A stretch of DNA of 64,000 bases from Alphaproteobacteria bacterium (GCA_024244705.1 JAAEOK010000036.1:124001-188000), one strand, 5' to 3'. Positions 1 to 9,612 are shown, numbered from the stretch's first letter. Translations and numbers: made by a program. Notes: a model not told the origin generated them from the sequence alone.

Positions 1-706
1 TTTGGTCGACGGTCTCCTCTACCGGAAATCGGCTGGGGGATGGCGTGCCTTCGGATGCGCGGCCTTCGATCAACGCATATTGATCGTCGAAACCGAGATA
101 GAGGTCGCCGATGGTCGTCCGAATCAGCCGCAATAGATCACCGACCGGCTGGACGTGTTCGAGTGTGTGTCGGCACGCAACCAAGGCCTCGACCAGGGGG
201 GCGTGCGCCGGCGAGAAATACTCCCTTAGGAATTGGACGTTCGACCCATCGATCGCGTTCGGCCCCGGATCCTCTGCGAAATGGGGATCCAGGCCGGTGC
301 CGCGGTTGCCGCCCATCTCACAGATCAGCTTGAGGAAATGCCCGGGCCCGCAGCCGATCTCAAGCACACAGGTGTGGCGCAGGCCGTGACGCTCGATGAG
401 GCGCCGCGCCAGGGCGTGGCCGAATGCCCGGAAGCGGGAGGAGTGCCATTGGGTCTCCTCGAACACGGCGGCGTAGTCCTGGGCGGCTGGTTCGAAGGAG
501 CGGTTCCAGATGAAGCCGCAACGCTCGCAGACCGCTAGGTCCAGGCGTCCGCCGGGAAAGCCGATTCCCGCCTCGCGGCTTTCGACGAGGCGGCAGGAAT
601 CGACGGGCACCGTGGCCTGTGTGTAGAAATCGATGAACGACCGCGCGTCGCAAGCCGGGCATCGCGAGGCGGCGGGATTGGTGGACCCGGTCGCGACGCC
701 CCTCAC
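1..706 (-). CDS. SAM-dependent methyltransferase with N-terminal zinc-binding motif (3' end cut by window edge)
   Basis: Reading the minus strand gives an open frame to the left edge. An N-terminal pair of cysteine motifs (CPAC, then CERCGF about 45 residues later) looks like the zinc-binding segment of C-methyltransferases of the Methyltransf_13/14 type. It is followed by the Rossmann SAM-binding motif EIGCGPGHFLKL and the acidic turn GLDP. The C-terminus lies outside the window. GTG at 706 is the chosen start; an in-frame GTG at 739 is possible, and neither has a convincing ribosome site. Family knowledge says such enzymes often methylate nucleotide-linked sugars or related metabolites. The envelope-like neighbours fit that, but the substrate is unknown. 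Confidence 0.72.
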   Translation of the reverse strand, partial: MRGVATGSTNPAASRCPACDARSFIDFYTQATVPVDSCRLVESREAGIGFPGGRLDLAVCERCGFIWNRSFEPAAQDYAAVFEETQWHSSRFRAFGHALARRLIERHGLRHTCVLEIGCGPGHFLKLICEMGGNRGTGLDPHFAEDPGPNAIDGSNVQFLREYFSPAHAPLVEALVACRHTLEHVQPVGDLLRLIRTTIGDLYLGFDDQYALIEGRASEGTPSPSRFPVEETVDQ

Positions 707-1191
707 GCCCGGTAACAGTGTCGGCGTCTCAGGCGGCACGGGCGCAACCGCGTCGGTTGACGCTGCGGTGTCGCCGTCGTGACGAATTCAACCGCGTTCT
801 ACACGACGCATGGAAACGAGTATTTGATCGCACCCGACATGCCTTTCGACGACTCGATGGAAGCGTGCGGTGTTGCCGCGCTCGACTTCGACCTCCACCG
901 TCCGAGGCATTGGGGCAGGTATGAGCATTCATTTTATGTGCCCCATGCCAGGCGTTGCAAATAGTCCGTGCGCGGTCGGTGCCGATCCGACAGCAGATGA
1001 AAATCCAAAATCGGGAATATCCCGATCTACGTCGCCGAAGAGGCGCACGGATGAAACGGATATCCGGAACGGCCGGGGGATGGCCGAGACCCGTTTTCCT
1101 GCCGGTTCCGACGCCACTTGGGGCTTGGGTCGCGGGTGCGTTCGATTTATTGTGCGGCGTCGTTGGCTGCCGATTATCGAAGTGTCCCTCC
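707..1191. other. intergenic region between divergent genes
   Basis: About 485 bases between the minus-strand methyltransferase and the first SGNH-like gene. The open frames here lack recognisable protein features. The segment just before 1192 resembles the segment before 5008 (shared TTCGAT and AAGTGTCC stretches), so part of it was duplicated with the downstream gene. It presumably holds divergent promoters, but I could not pick out convincing -35/-10 pairs. An in-frame ATG at 1051 could extend the downstream protein. Confidence 0.5.
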
Positions 1192-2934
1192 TTGAAAGCT
1201 TCGCCTCTTACGCCTCTCGTGATCCTTGCGGTCTTGTCCCTGCTGCTGGCGGTGGTGGTGACGGAAACGGTGCTCTATTCCCGCGCTACGCCGGCCAATC
1301 ATCCGGAATGGATTTTGTCCAAGCGGTTGGTACCGTCGGGGGTCATGGGCGGCGCGGAGGCGTTCGAGACGCGCAACCTCCTGCGCAACAACCGGCTCAA
1401 TCTGCACGAGTGGCATGGCTACCATGAGGTGCTGCTCGATCGAATCTTCGCATTGGGAGAACTGCGGGCGCGATTCAAACTGGGTCCCGACGGCTATCTG
1501 ATCGCGATCTTCAACAAGAACGCTGCCGGTTATTCGGGCGTTCGAGTGAGCCGCAATCCGCTTTTTCCGAACCTGTTCTTTCGGGCCACGGACACGGGTG
1601 AATTTCTGGTATCCGAGGCACTGGAGGACGTGGCCGTCGATAACGGTTGGCACGAACTGCACCTGCGTTTCGAAGGCGGCATGCTCGAGGTCTCCGTCGA
1701 TGACCTACGTATCGGCCGGATAGAGGAACCGTCCCAGGATGAACAAGTCATCGGATTGCGGTCGGGCCGGCGCAAGGCTGTCATCGACGACATCGAGGTG
1801 GCCGCTGCCGATGGATCGCAAATCATCGCGGACGATTTTCGCAACCGTCGTGGGTTCTGGACGACTCTGGTGTCGCTTTTTGCATTCCTGTTTCTGGTCG
1901 CCGCCGCAATCTACCTTGCGTCCCGTCGGCGGGGCGGCGACGGCAAGCCGGCGCTCTTTTCGTTGATCATGGTCGAGGCGGTCCTGGCAATTTCGTTTCT
2001 GCTCTATTTCTTGTTCGACTACTACGCCTATTCGAAAAAATATCATTTCAAGACGATGGCGGAGTGGGTTGCGACGACCAACGAGGCTCTGACCGTCGAG
2101 GCCATGCGCCGTTATGTGTTCACCGAGTTTCCCTTTGCCGATTTCGAAGGCGACGGCCTGCGATCCTATTGGCCCGAACGCGTGATCGAGTTCCTCGGAA
2201 TCGACCTCTCGGACGTCGGCAAGAAAAGCTGGTTGACGGTATTCCGCGGGCCGCCCGACCGGCAGGAGGTTGACTTTATCGAGGACAGCCGAGAGGGGGT
2301 AGATTCCTATCTCGGCCGTAATCCGCTCGGTGCGTCGCTCCGAATCCTCCTGCTCGGCACCTCGCAGACCTGGGGTGTTGGGGCCAACGCCGCGGATGAA
2401 AGGATGGCGCCGACGCTGCAGCGCTTTCTATCGCAGCAGCTTGGCCCGGAACATGGGGTCAGTGTCATCAACGCGAGCAAATGGGGGTCTCGTTCGGGCC
2501 CCCTGTTGGACCGCTACAAGAGCCATGCCCGCCTCTTCCAGCCCGACGTGGTCGTCGTCAACCTATCCAACAATGGTAGTGCGGATGGGTTCGCGGAAGA
2601 CCTGACGGAGATGGCTCAAGTCGGCCGGGACATTAGCACCGAGACCGTGTTCGTTCTCGAGGCCAATACCACCGAAGTCGGCAATTTCCTGGGAACCAAG
2701 CACGGCATGATGAGAGCGGTCGCGGCCGCCAACGACATTCCCGTGATCGACCTCCACGGCTATATGTCACAGCCGTCCATCTACGACAGCGGCGTGATCT
2801 GGTGGGATCGTGTTCACATGACATCCTACGGACAGCGTCTCGCGGCGGAGTTCATCGGCCGCGCCATTGTCGAGAATTTCGATTTGCGTGAAACCAGTGC
2901 ATCGGCCCCTGCACCGCCAGATGCAGGGAACTAG
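1192..2934 (+). CDS. Membrane-anchored SGNH/GDSL hydrolase-like protein, tandem copy 1
   Basis: Predicted order: an N-terminal membrane helix (about residues 6-25), a beta-rich LamG/concanavalin-like region (about 50-215, ending in ADDFRNRRG), two more membrane helices separated by a basic loop (RRRGGDGKP), then a C-terminal SGNH-like domain. SGNH blocks seen are GTSQTWGVG (Ser), NLSNN and WWDRVHMTSYG (Asp-x-x-His). Both large domains should face the periplasm. The start is a TTG at 1192, chosen because the protein then aligns residue by residue with copies 2 and 3; ATG 1051 would add about 47 unconserved residues. A role in acylating or deacylating envelope glycans is inference. Confidence 0.75.
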   Translation: MKASPLTPLVILAVLSLLLAVVVTETVLYSRATPANHPEWILSKRLVPSGVMGGAEAFETRNLLRNNRLNLHEWHGYHEVLLDRIFALGELRARFKLGPDGYLIAIFNKNAAGYSGVRVSRNPLFPNLFFRATDTGEFLVSEALEDVAVDNGWHELHLRFEGGMLEVSVDDLRIGRIEEPSQDEQVIGLRSGRRKAVIDDIEVAAADGSQIIADDFRNRRGFWTTLVSLFAFLFLVAAAIYLASRRRGGDGKPALFSLIMVEAVLAISFLLYFLFDYYAYSKKYHFKTMAEWVATTNEALTVEAMRRYVFTEFPFADFEGDGLRSYWPERVIEFLGIDLSDVGKKSWLTVFRGPPDRQEVDFIEDSREGVDSYLGRNPLGASLRILLLGTSQTWGVGANAADERMAPTLQRFLSQQLGPEHGVSVINASKWGSRSGPLLDRYKSHARLFQPDVVVVNLSNNGSADGFAEDLTEMAQVGRDISTETVFVLEANTTEVGNFLGTKHGMMRAVAAANDIPVIDLHGYMSQPSIYDSGVIWWDRVHMTSYGQRLAAEFIGRAIVENFDLRETSASAPAPPDAGN

Positions 2935-3042
2935 ACGCCTGCGCAGGCTACCGAATAACCGGCGTTCGGCTGGCGCCGGGTTGTGGCCGCGTATCCTTTC
3001 TTGTAAGGCGACTTCCAATTGCAACGGCCGAATTGGTGCCCC

Positions 3043-4785
3043 GTGAGAGTTCCGTTGTTCACACCCCTTGTGATTCTCGCGCTCTTGTCATTGCTGCTGG
3101 CGGTGGTGGCGACCGAGACGGTGCTCTATTCCCGCAATACGCCGGCCCATCATCCGGAATGGGTCCTGTCCAAGACACTGGTATCGGGTCCGTTGATGGG
3201 CGACTGGGAATCCGTCACAACGCGCAACGTCTTACACAGGAACCGCCTCAGGCTGAATGAGTGGCACGGGTTTCAGGAAATCCTGCTCGACAAGGTCACT
3301 GCGCTAGGCTCACTCCACGCCCGCTTCATGCTGGGAGCCGGGGGCTACCTGACCGCGATTTTCAACAAAGATGCTGCCGGCTATGCGGGCGTGCGGGTCA
3401 GCCGCAATCCGCTGTTTCCAAACCTATTTTTTCGCGCGTCGGACAAAGGCGAATTCATCGAGACGTTGCCCCTCGGCGACATCCAGATCCATGACGGGTG
3501 GCACGATCTCGATCTGCGTTTCGATAGCGGCAGGCTTCAGGTTTCCGTGAACGACGAGGTTATCGGCGAGATTGCGGTAACTTCCCGCGGCGAGCAGGTC
3601 GTCGGGCTTAGGTCGGGTCTTCATTTGGCCTCGATCGACAATGTCGAGGTCAGAGCCGCCGACGGGACTCTCCTCATCGCCGAAGACTTTCGCAACGACC
3701 GAGGTTACTGGGCCACCCTGTTCGCGCTTTTTGCGGCGGCATTCTTGACCGTCACCGCGATCTACGTGGCCTCACGTCGACGGGGCCGTGATGGGAAGCC
3801 GACACTGTATTCTTTGATCTTGATCGAGGCATTCCTCACGGTCGTGTTCCTGCTCTATTTTCTGTTCGACTATTACCACTACTCGGAATTCTACTACGTC
3901 AGGAAGAACCCCGACTGGAAAGTGATTCCGGAGAGCACCACGCAGTTGGAGGTGGCGCGGCAGTACATTTTCACGGAACTCCCGTTTGTCGATCTCGAGA
4001 AACGCGACCTGCTGTCTCGTTGGCCCGGACGTCTAATCCAATTCCTGGAGGCCGACCCGGATGACAATGAATCGCATAGTTGGCTCAAAGTGGCGCGGGG
4101 GCCGGTCGGCCGGCAGGAACTCGATCCGATCGATGATAGTCAAGAAGGCGTCGAGGCCTATCTCGGCCGGAAGCCTCTCGATATCTCGACCCGAATTCTC
4201 TTACTCGGAACATCGCAGACTTGGGGCGTTGGTGGTGGCGCGAGGAATGAGCGGATGGCACCGATGCTGCAGCGGGCTCTGTCGGGTCAGCTTGGCCCCG
4301 ACCACGAGGTTGCCATCATCAACGCGAGCAGATGGGGCTCTCGTTCCGGTCCCCTGTTGGATCGCTACCGAAGCCATCTCCACCTGTTCCGGCCCGATAT
4401 CGTCATCGTCAATTTGTCCAACAACGACGCCACCGAAGGGTTCGCGGAAAAGCTGACGGAGATGGTCGAGTTCGGCCGGAACATCGGCGCCGAGACGCTG
4501 TTCGTGCTCGAGGCCAACAGCAGCGAGGCTGGCGATCGACTGAGCGTAAGACATGAAATAATGCGAAACGTCGCATCCGCCAACGATGTTCCGGTGGCTG
4601 ATCTACATGGTATTATGAACGATCCCGAGGTCTACGACACCGGAATCATTTGGTGGGACCGCATTCATATGACCTCCTACGGACAGCGTTTGGCGGCCGA
4701 ATTTATCGGCCATGCCGTGCTCGAGAATTTCAAGCTGGGTGATGAAACGCCGCCGTCGGCCGCCCCATCGGGCACGGGCGACTAG
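3043..4785 (+). CDS. Membrane-anchored SGNH/GDSL hydrolase-like protein, tandem copy 2
   Basis: Paralogue of the neighbouring genes with the same order: membrane helix (about 6-24), beta-rich LamG-like region ending in AEDFRNDRG, two membrane helices, and a periplasmic SGNH-like domain with GTSQTWGVG, NLSNND and WWDRIHMTSYG. The start is a GTG at 3043, matched to the N-termini of the other two copies; a TTG at 3019 would add eight residues. It is separated from copy 1 by about 110 bases. Substrate unknown. Its last 60 or so bases are almost the same as those of copy 3. Confidence 0.75.
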   Translation: MRVPLFTPLVILALLSLLLAVVATETVLYSRNTPAHHPEWVLSKTLVSGPLMGDWESVTTRNVLHRNRLRLNEWHGFQEILLDKVTALGSLHARFMLGAGGYLTAIFNKDAAGYAGVRVSRNPLFPNLFFRASDKGEFIETLPLGDIQIHDGWHDLDLRFDSGRLQVSVNDEVIGEIAVTSRGEQVVGLRSGLHLASIDNVEVRAADGTLLIAEDFRNDRGYWATLFALFAAAFLTVTAIYVASRRRGRDGKPTLYSLILIEAFLTVVFLLYFLFDYYHYSEFYYVRKNPDWKVIPESTTQLEVARQYIFTELPFVDLEKRDLLSRWPGRLIQFLEADPDDNESHSWLKVARGPVGRQELDPIDDSQEGVEAYLGRKPLDISTRILLLGTSQTWGVGGGARNERMAPMLQRALSGQLGPDHEVAIINASRWGSRSGPLLDRYRSHLHLFRPDIVIVNLSNNDATEGFAEKLTEMVEFGRNIGAETLFVLEANSSEAGDRLSVRHEIMRNVASANDVPVADLHGIMNDPEVYDTGIIWWDRIHMTSYGQRLAAEFIGHAVLENFKLGDETPPSAAPSGTGD

Positions 4786-5007
4786 ATGCTACTGCGCCCA
4801 TAGCCGAGCAAGCGGCCGTCCGACGTCGTTCGGTTGTCTTGGCCTGTCGCACCGCAGATCCATGATTCGATTCGGTGCCTGCCGTTTCGGGTTCCGCGAG
4901 GAATCCAACGCCGACTCACCCCTATGGCGGTGTCAGATACTCCGGTTGCGGCCACGGGTTCGATGTTGTACGGCAATTAACCACTTCGCCAGCCAAAGTG
5001 TCCTCCT

Positions 5008-6750
5008 TTGAGACCCTCGCCGTTTATACCCCTCGTCATTCTCGCGACATTGTCCCTGCTGCTTGCGGTGGTGGTGACCGAGACGGTGCTCTATTCCCGC
5101 AATACGCCGGTCCATCATCCGGAATGGGTCCTGTCCAAGCTCCTGGTGCCGGGAGACCTCATGGGGAGCGCGGAGAGTTTCGAGACACGCAACCTCCTGC
5201 GACGGAACCGCCTCAATTTGAATGAGTGGCACGGGTTTCAGGAAACCCTGCTTGACCGGATTGTTGCGTTGGGATCGTTGCGCGCGCACTTTTCGCTGGG
5301 TTCCGAGGCCTATTTAATCGCGATCTTCAACAAGAACGCCGCCGGTTATTCGGGCATCCGGATCAGTCGCAATCCGCTTTTTCCGAACCTGTTCTTCAGG
5401 GCGGCGGACGAGGGCGGATTCATCGAGACGCTGCCGCTCGAGTCATTTCCAATCGATGGCGGCTGGCACGAGCTGGACCTGCTCTTCAAAGACGGCACGC
5501 TTCATGTTTCCGTCAACGATGAGGCGATTGGCGAAATCGAAGAATCGTCCCTCGACCAGCAGCTCGTCGGATTGAGATCAGGTCGCCACACGGCGCTGGT
5601 TGACGAAATCGCAGTGGTGGCGGACGACGGCACCCTCATCATCGCGGAAGACTTTCGGAATCGTCGCGGGCTCTGGACGACCCTGCCCTTGGTATTTGCG
5701 GCCACATTCTTGATCGCCGCCGCGATCTATCTAGCGTCGCGCCGACCGGGGCGCGATGGCAAGCCGGCGCTTTTTTCAATAATCCTCATCGAAGTGTTTC
5801 TTGTCATCGTATTCCTGTTCTATTTCCTGTTCGATTACTACCATTATTCGGAAAATTACTACTACGAATACAACCCGGACTTTGCTGAGATACCCGCGAA
5901 CAAATTGCGGTTCGAGGCGGCGCGCCAGTACCTGTTCACGCAACTGCCATTCGTCGATTTTGAGAATGACGACCTGGTGTCCCACCGGCCCGAACAAGTG
6001 GTTCAGTTCCTCGGGGCCAATCCTTCGGACGAAGGCGCGACGAGTTGGCTAAGAGTGGTGCGCGGGCCGACCGGCGGGCAGGAAATCGACCCGATCGAGG
6101 ACGATCGCGAAGCCATAGAGGTCTACCTCGACCGCAAACCCCTCGATTCCGCCATCCGAATTCTGGTGCTCGGGTCGTCGCAGACGTGGGGGGAGGGCGC
6201 CAAAGCGACGGACGCAAGGATCGCGCCGACGTTGCAGCGGATTCTTTCGCAGCAGCTTGGCCCGAAACATAGTATCGCCGTGGTCAACGGTGCCCGAAAA
6301 GGCACGCGTTCTGGCCCATTGTTGGACCGTTACCGAAGCCACCTCTTCCTTTTCCGGCCCGATATCGTCGTCGCCAATCTGTCGAGCAACGACCGCGGCA
6401 ACGCGTTCGCCGGAAACTTGGCCGAAATCGTCGAAATGGGCCGGGACATTGGCGCCCAAACACTGTTCGTCCTCGAGGCCAATAGTATTGAGCAAAATGA
6501 GTCGATAAGGAGCAATCACGAGACGATGCGGGAAACTGCCGCCTCCATCGATGTCGCGTTGGTCGACCTGAACGGTTACTTGGCTCATCCATCGGTTCGT
6601 GACAGCGGCATCATCTGGTGGGATTTCGTCCATCTGACGTCTTATGGACAGCGTTTGGCGGCGGAATTTATCGGCCGCGCCTTGTTCGAGAATTTCAAGC
6701 TGGGTGATGAAACGCCGCCGTCAGCCGGCCCATCCGGCACCGACGACTAG
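5008..6750 (+). CDS. Membrane-anchored SGNH/GDSL hydrolase-like protein, tandem copy 3
   Basis: Third paralogue. Helices and domains are arranged as in copies 1 and 2. SGNH blocks read GSSQTWGEG, NLSSND and WWDFVHLTSYG, so the putative catalytic Ser and Asp-x-x-His are kept, with small substitutions around them. It starts at a TTG (5008) placed exactly as in copy 1, preceded by the similar AAGTGTCC stretch, and neither shows a Shine-Dalgarno sequence. About 220 bases separate it from copy 2. It converges on the gtrA-like gene with a 3-base gap between stops. Confidence 0.75.
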   Translation: MRPSPFIPLVILATLSLLLAVVVTETVLYSRNTPVHHPEWVLSKLLVPGDLMGSAESFETRNLLRRNRLNLNEWHGFQETLLDRIVALGSLRAHFSLGSEAYLIAIFNKNAAGYSGIRISRNPLFPNLFFRAADEGGFIETLPLESFPIDGGWHELDLLFKDGTLHVSVNDEAIGEIEESSLDQQLVGLRSGRHTALVDEIAVVADDGTLIIAEDFRNRRGLWTTLPLVFAATFLIAAAIYLASRRPGRDGKPALFSIILIEVFLVIVFLFYFLFDYYHYSENYYYEYNPDFAEIPANKLRFEAARQYLFTQLPFVDFENDDLVSHRPEQVVQFLGANPSDEGATSWLRVVRGPTGGQEIDPIEDDREAIEVYLDRKPLDSAIRILVLGSSQTWGEGAKATDARIAPTLQRILSQQLGPKHSIAVVNGARKGTRSGPLLDRYRSHLFLFRPDIVVANLSSNDRGNAFAGNLAEIVEMGRDIGAQTLFVLEANSIEQNESIRSNHETMRETAASIDVALVDLNGYLAHPSVRDSGIIWWDFVHLTSYGQRLAAEFIGRALFENFKLGDETPPSAGPSGTDD

Positions 6751-6753
6751 CCG

Positions 6754-7254
6754 CTACCGCGCCCCATAGACGAACCGCCGGCTGGTCCAATAGTTCCACA
6801 GGAAGGTCGCGATCAGCGCCACGCCCTTGGCCGCGAACACATGCATCGTTTCCTGAAGCGCCCACAGGACGAGATTGGATATGCCAAGCCCGGCCAGATT
6901 GAAGACGAGGAACTTCGGAAATTGCCGACTGATGCGGCCGGCGGACCTCGAATCGCCGAAGGTCCAATACTTGTTCATCAGAAAGCTGTTCACGGTGCCG
7001 CTGCAATAGCCGATCGTGTTGGCCCACAAGACCGGCGTGCCGGCGCCAAGGTAGAGGGCCGAAAAGACGCCGACGTCGATCGCCGTGTTGGCGACCCCGA
7101 CGGCGCCGAATTTGGCCATCCGCACGAACGTCGCGGCGAGTGAGGATTTGGAAATCTCGGTCATTCCCATCTCGTCGGATTCCGAAGCCTGCCGGTCCCA
7201 GTGCGATCGGTTGCTGGCTCGTGGATTTTCGGAACCGGCGGCGCGGCTATACAT
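6754..7254 (-). CDS. GtrA family membrane protein
   Basis: Small polytopic protein with the GtrA pattern: KFGAVGVANT at the first helix, LMNKYWTF in the middle and a final helix ending WNYWTSRRFVY. Four membrane helices are predicted. GtrA proteins are thought to help flip or present polyprenyl-linked sugars for cell-surface polysaccharide modification. Its place beside envelope-type SGNH proteins fits this. The first 28 residues from the 7254 ATG are hydrophilic and atypical; an internal ATG at 7170 gives a more usual N-terminus, so the true start is uncertain. Confidence 0.85.
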   Translation of the reverse strand: MYSRAAGSENPRASNRSHWDRQASESDEMGMTEISKSSLAATFVRMAKFGAVGVANTAIDVGVFSALYLGAGTPVLWANTIGYCSGTVNSFLMNKYWTFGDSRSAGRISRQFPKFLVFNLAGLGISNLVLWALQETMHVFAAKGVALIATFLWNYWTSRRFVYGAR

Positions 7255-7490
7255 GGCACCGTGTTGCTCAACTTGGAAGCGTTATGGCCGGCTTGAGCGC
7301 CGCCGGGTCGCAAGGCGGAGGGCAGCGAATCGATAGACCGAAGGTATGGGTCATCAAGGGCTCGTGACCGGCGGCATCGGTAATGTGATTGGATCGCGGC
7401 ACCGGTCGCGATCATCTTTCCGAGCAGGCCATTATCCGCCCCGCAACCCCGCCGGGTGCCAAACGGCCCAAGCGAAAGGGGATTCCGGTG

Positions 7491-7892
7491 ATGGTGAAGA
7501 AGGCTATTCAGGGCGCGTTGATTTCGACAGCGCTGCTGCTCGCCGCGGTGGCGGCATCCACTGCCCAGGCCGCCGACGGCGCGGCCGTGGCGTCGGGAAC
7601 GTTCGTCGGTCAGAGCGGCCATGCGGCTTCGGGAAGCGTCGCGGTCCACAAGTCCGGGTCGGGCTATACGGTCGTGCTCGGCGAGGATTTCGTCTTCGAC
7701 GGCGCGCCCGATCCGAAACTCGGATTTGGCAAGAACGGCTACGATTCGGCGAGCAAATTTTCCCATCTCAACGCAAACAGCGGCCAGCAGGATTATACGA
7801 TTCCGGCCGCGACCGACGTCGCCGGCTATGACGAAGTGTGGATCTGGTGCGAGCAATACAATGTGCCGCTCGGGGTCGCCAAGCTGAACTAG
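7491..7892 (+). CDS. Exported DM13-domain protein
   Basis: About 133 residues. A signal peptide is clear: MVKKAIQGALIS, a hydrophobic core, then an Ala-x-Ala-like cleavage site (AQAAD). The mature part matches the DM13 fold (GTFVGQSGHAASGSV, LGEDFVFDGAPDPKLGFGK, and a C-terminal VWIWCEQYNVPLG). DM13 domains carry a conserved cysteine and have been proposed to act in redox or electron transfer; here one Cys sits in WIWCEQ. Start ATG 7491 follows an AAGGGG ribosome site. It is a single gene with no obvious partner. Confidence 0.82.
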   Translation: MVKKAIQGALISTALLLAAVAASTAQAADGAAVASGTFVGQSGHAASGSVAVHKSGSGYTVVLGEDFVFDGAPDPKLGFGKNGYDSASKFSHLNANSGQQDYTIPAATDVAGYDEVWIWCEQYNVPLGVAKLN

Positions 7893-7905
7893 GCCATAGA
7901 ATGCA

Positions 7906-8646
7906 CTAATGATCGCGGAACAGCCGGCCGTAGCCGTCGATCTTGTCGTCGATACCGGCCAGGCGCAGGGTGTCCCAGATCATCGCCTGATTGCTGACGA
8001 TCACCGGCTTGCCGAGGGTTGTTTCGATCGAGTCGACGACTTGCAGTGCGCGCAAGGCGCCGCAGCTGATGAACACGGCGTCGGCGTCGGGCCGGTCGAT
8101 GGCGGCGGCGAATTCAGCGATATAGTTCGGTGCGACCCGCACCATGTCGCTGTCGCGCTCGATGTTGAGCCCGTCGATGGCAAGGATGTCGAAGCCGCAT
8201 CGGCGCATATATTCGGCTTCGATCCGGTTGATCTCGTCGAGATAGGGTGTGCCGATGACGATCCGTTCCGCGCCGACCGCCCTGAGGGCGCGCACGACCC
8301 CGGTGATCAACGACGTCGCCTTGGCCTTGGGCGCGCCGCGGTTGAGCTCGGCAAAGGTGCGGTCCTCGCCGAGGACGACACTGCCCGAGGTGCAGGCATA
8401 GGCGACCACATCCAGGGTCCCATCCGGCAGCAGCAGTGCCGCCGCCTCGGCCAGGCTGTCGCCGATATCGCCGAGGGTGGCGACGGTAATGCTGTCGGGG
8501 ATCGATACCCGCGTGAAATGGACGCCGACGCCATCCGGCCGCAGTCGGTATACATCGTCCTCGATCGTCTGCTCGGTGGCGAGCAGGACATAGCCGATCT
8601 TGGCCCGGCCATGGGCGCCATCATCGAAAATTTTGGTCGCGTCCAA
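7906..8646 (-). CDS. Maleate cis-trans isomerase / Asp-Glu racemase family protein (arylmalonate-decarboxylase-like)
   Basis: The Asp/Glu racemase superfamily fold is recognisable from two cysteines in typical places: YACTSGS near residue 85 and ISCGALRAL in the C-terminal half. Having both cysteines fits a racemase or maleate isomerase better than a one-cysteine arylmalonate decarboxylase. It starts one base after the stop of the upstream HMG-CoA-lyase-like gene, so the two are probably co-translated. The substrate is likely a dicarboxylic acid of the same catabolic route; the exact reaction cannot be read from sequence. Confidence 0.8.
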   Translation of the reverse strand: MDATKIFDDGAHGRAKIGYVLLATEQTIEDDVYRLRPDGVGVHFTRVSIPDSITVATLGDIGDSLAEAAALLLPDGTLDVVAYACTSGSVVLGEDRTFAELNRGAPKAKATSLITGVVRALRAVGAERIVIGTPYLDEINRIEAEYMRRCGFDILAIDGLNIERDSDMVRVAPNYIAEFAAAIDRPDADAVFISCGALRALQVVDSIETTLGKPVIVSNQAMIWDTLRLAGIDDKIDGYGRLFRDH

Positions 8647-8647
8647 T

Positions 8648-9604
8648 CTAGCGACCTCGAAAAGCGGAGAGCGAACCGCTACGCATCAGGCGCCCGGCAA
8701 GCGGGCGGCCGATGATGCGCTCGGCGAGGCGCGCCGCCTCGATCAGCGCATCGAGGTCGATTCCGGTCTCGATGCCCAGTTCGTGGCACAGGAAGACCAT
8801 GTCCTCGGTGCAGATATTGCCGGCCGCCGTGCCGTTGCCGTGACCGGCGAAGGGACAGCCGCCGAGGCCGGCCACCGAGCTCTCGAACAGATCGACGCCA
8901 ACCTCCAGTGCCGCCAGGACGTTGGCCGCGCCGAGGCCGCGGGTGTCGTGGAGGTGGAGCCCGACCCGCGCCCCGGGGAGCGTCTCGCGCACCGCGCCGA
9001 CACGCCGTTTGACTTCGTCGGGGCTGGCCCAACCGACCGTGTCGGCGAGAACCAGGACCGGGAGTTCGGCCCCGCGGTCGGCGCATAGGTCGCCAACCCA
9101 GCGCGCCAGCTCGGTGACCGCGGCGACCGGCACCGCGCCGTCGAAGTTACAGCCGAAGGCGGTCATGATATAGGCCGATTCGAGGGTCAGCCCGCGCGAC
9201 CGGTAGAGATCGAGCCAGTCGGCCTGGGCGTCGCGCATCTCAACCGCGGTGCAATTGTTGTTGAGCCGGCTGAAGCCGTCGGTGGTGTAGAACAGCAGCC
9301 GCGGGTCGAGGTCGACCTGGGGCACCGCGGCGGCGCGCTCGAAGCCCTTTCGGTTGAGCCACAGCGCGGTGTGGCGCACCCCGTCGCGGCGCTGGATGGC
9401 GGCGAACAAATCCTCCGCGTCGGCCATATTGGGGACTGCCTTGGGGCTGACGAAGGAGGCGACCTGGATCCGCCGCAGACCGGTCTCGCCGAGGGCGTCG
9501 ACCAACGCTGCTCGCTCGGCCAGCGGATAGGCCCGCGGCTCCATCTGGAAACCTTCGCGCGGGCCCTCTTCGTGGAAGTGGACGAAGCGCGGGTAATCCG
9601 CCAT
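8648..9604 (-). CDS. Hydroxymethylglutaryl-CoA lyase-like (HMGL/TIM-barrel) protein
   Basis: TIM-barrel lyase of the HMG-CoA lyase family. Seen: EEGPREGFQ near the N-terminus (metal-binding region), HLHDTRGLG mid-protein (His-x-His metal ligands), and the loop VAGLGGCPFAGHGNG with the catalytic cysteine. It would cleave a 3-hydroxy-3-methyl-type acyl-CoA or a related aldol. The start is set by the conserved N-terminus. The base run just upstream of the ATG belongs to a mobile element inserted 8 bases away, and no Shine-Dalgarno is visible, so translation may be impaired or depend on a new site. Confidence 0.87.
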   Translation of the reverse strand: MADYPRFVHFHEEGPREGFQMEPRAYPLAERAALVDALGETGLRRIQVASFVSPKAVPNMADAEDLFAAIQRRDGVRHTALWLNRKGFERAAAVPQVDLDPRLLFYTTDGFSRLNNNCTAVEMRDAQADWLDLYRSRGLTLESAYIMTAFGCNFDGAVPVAAVTELARWVGDLCADRGAELPVLVLADTVGWASPDEVKRRVGAVRETLPGARVGLHLHDTRGLGAANVLAALEVGVDLFESSVAGLGGCPFAGHGNGTAAGNICTEDMVFLCHELGIETGIDLDALIEAARLAERIIGRPLAGRLMRSGSLSAFRGR

Positions 9605-9612
9605 CGCGTGCT

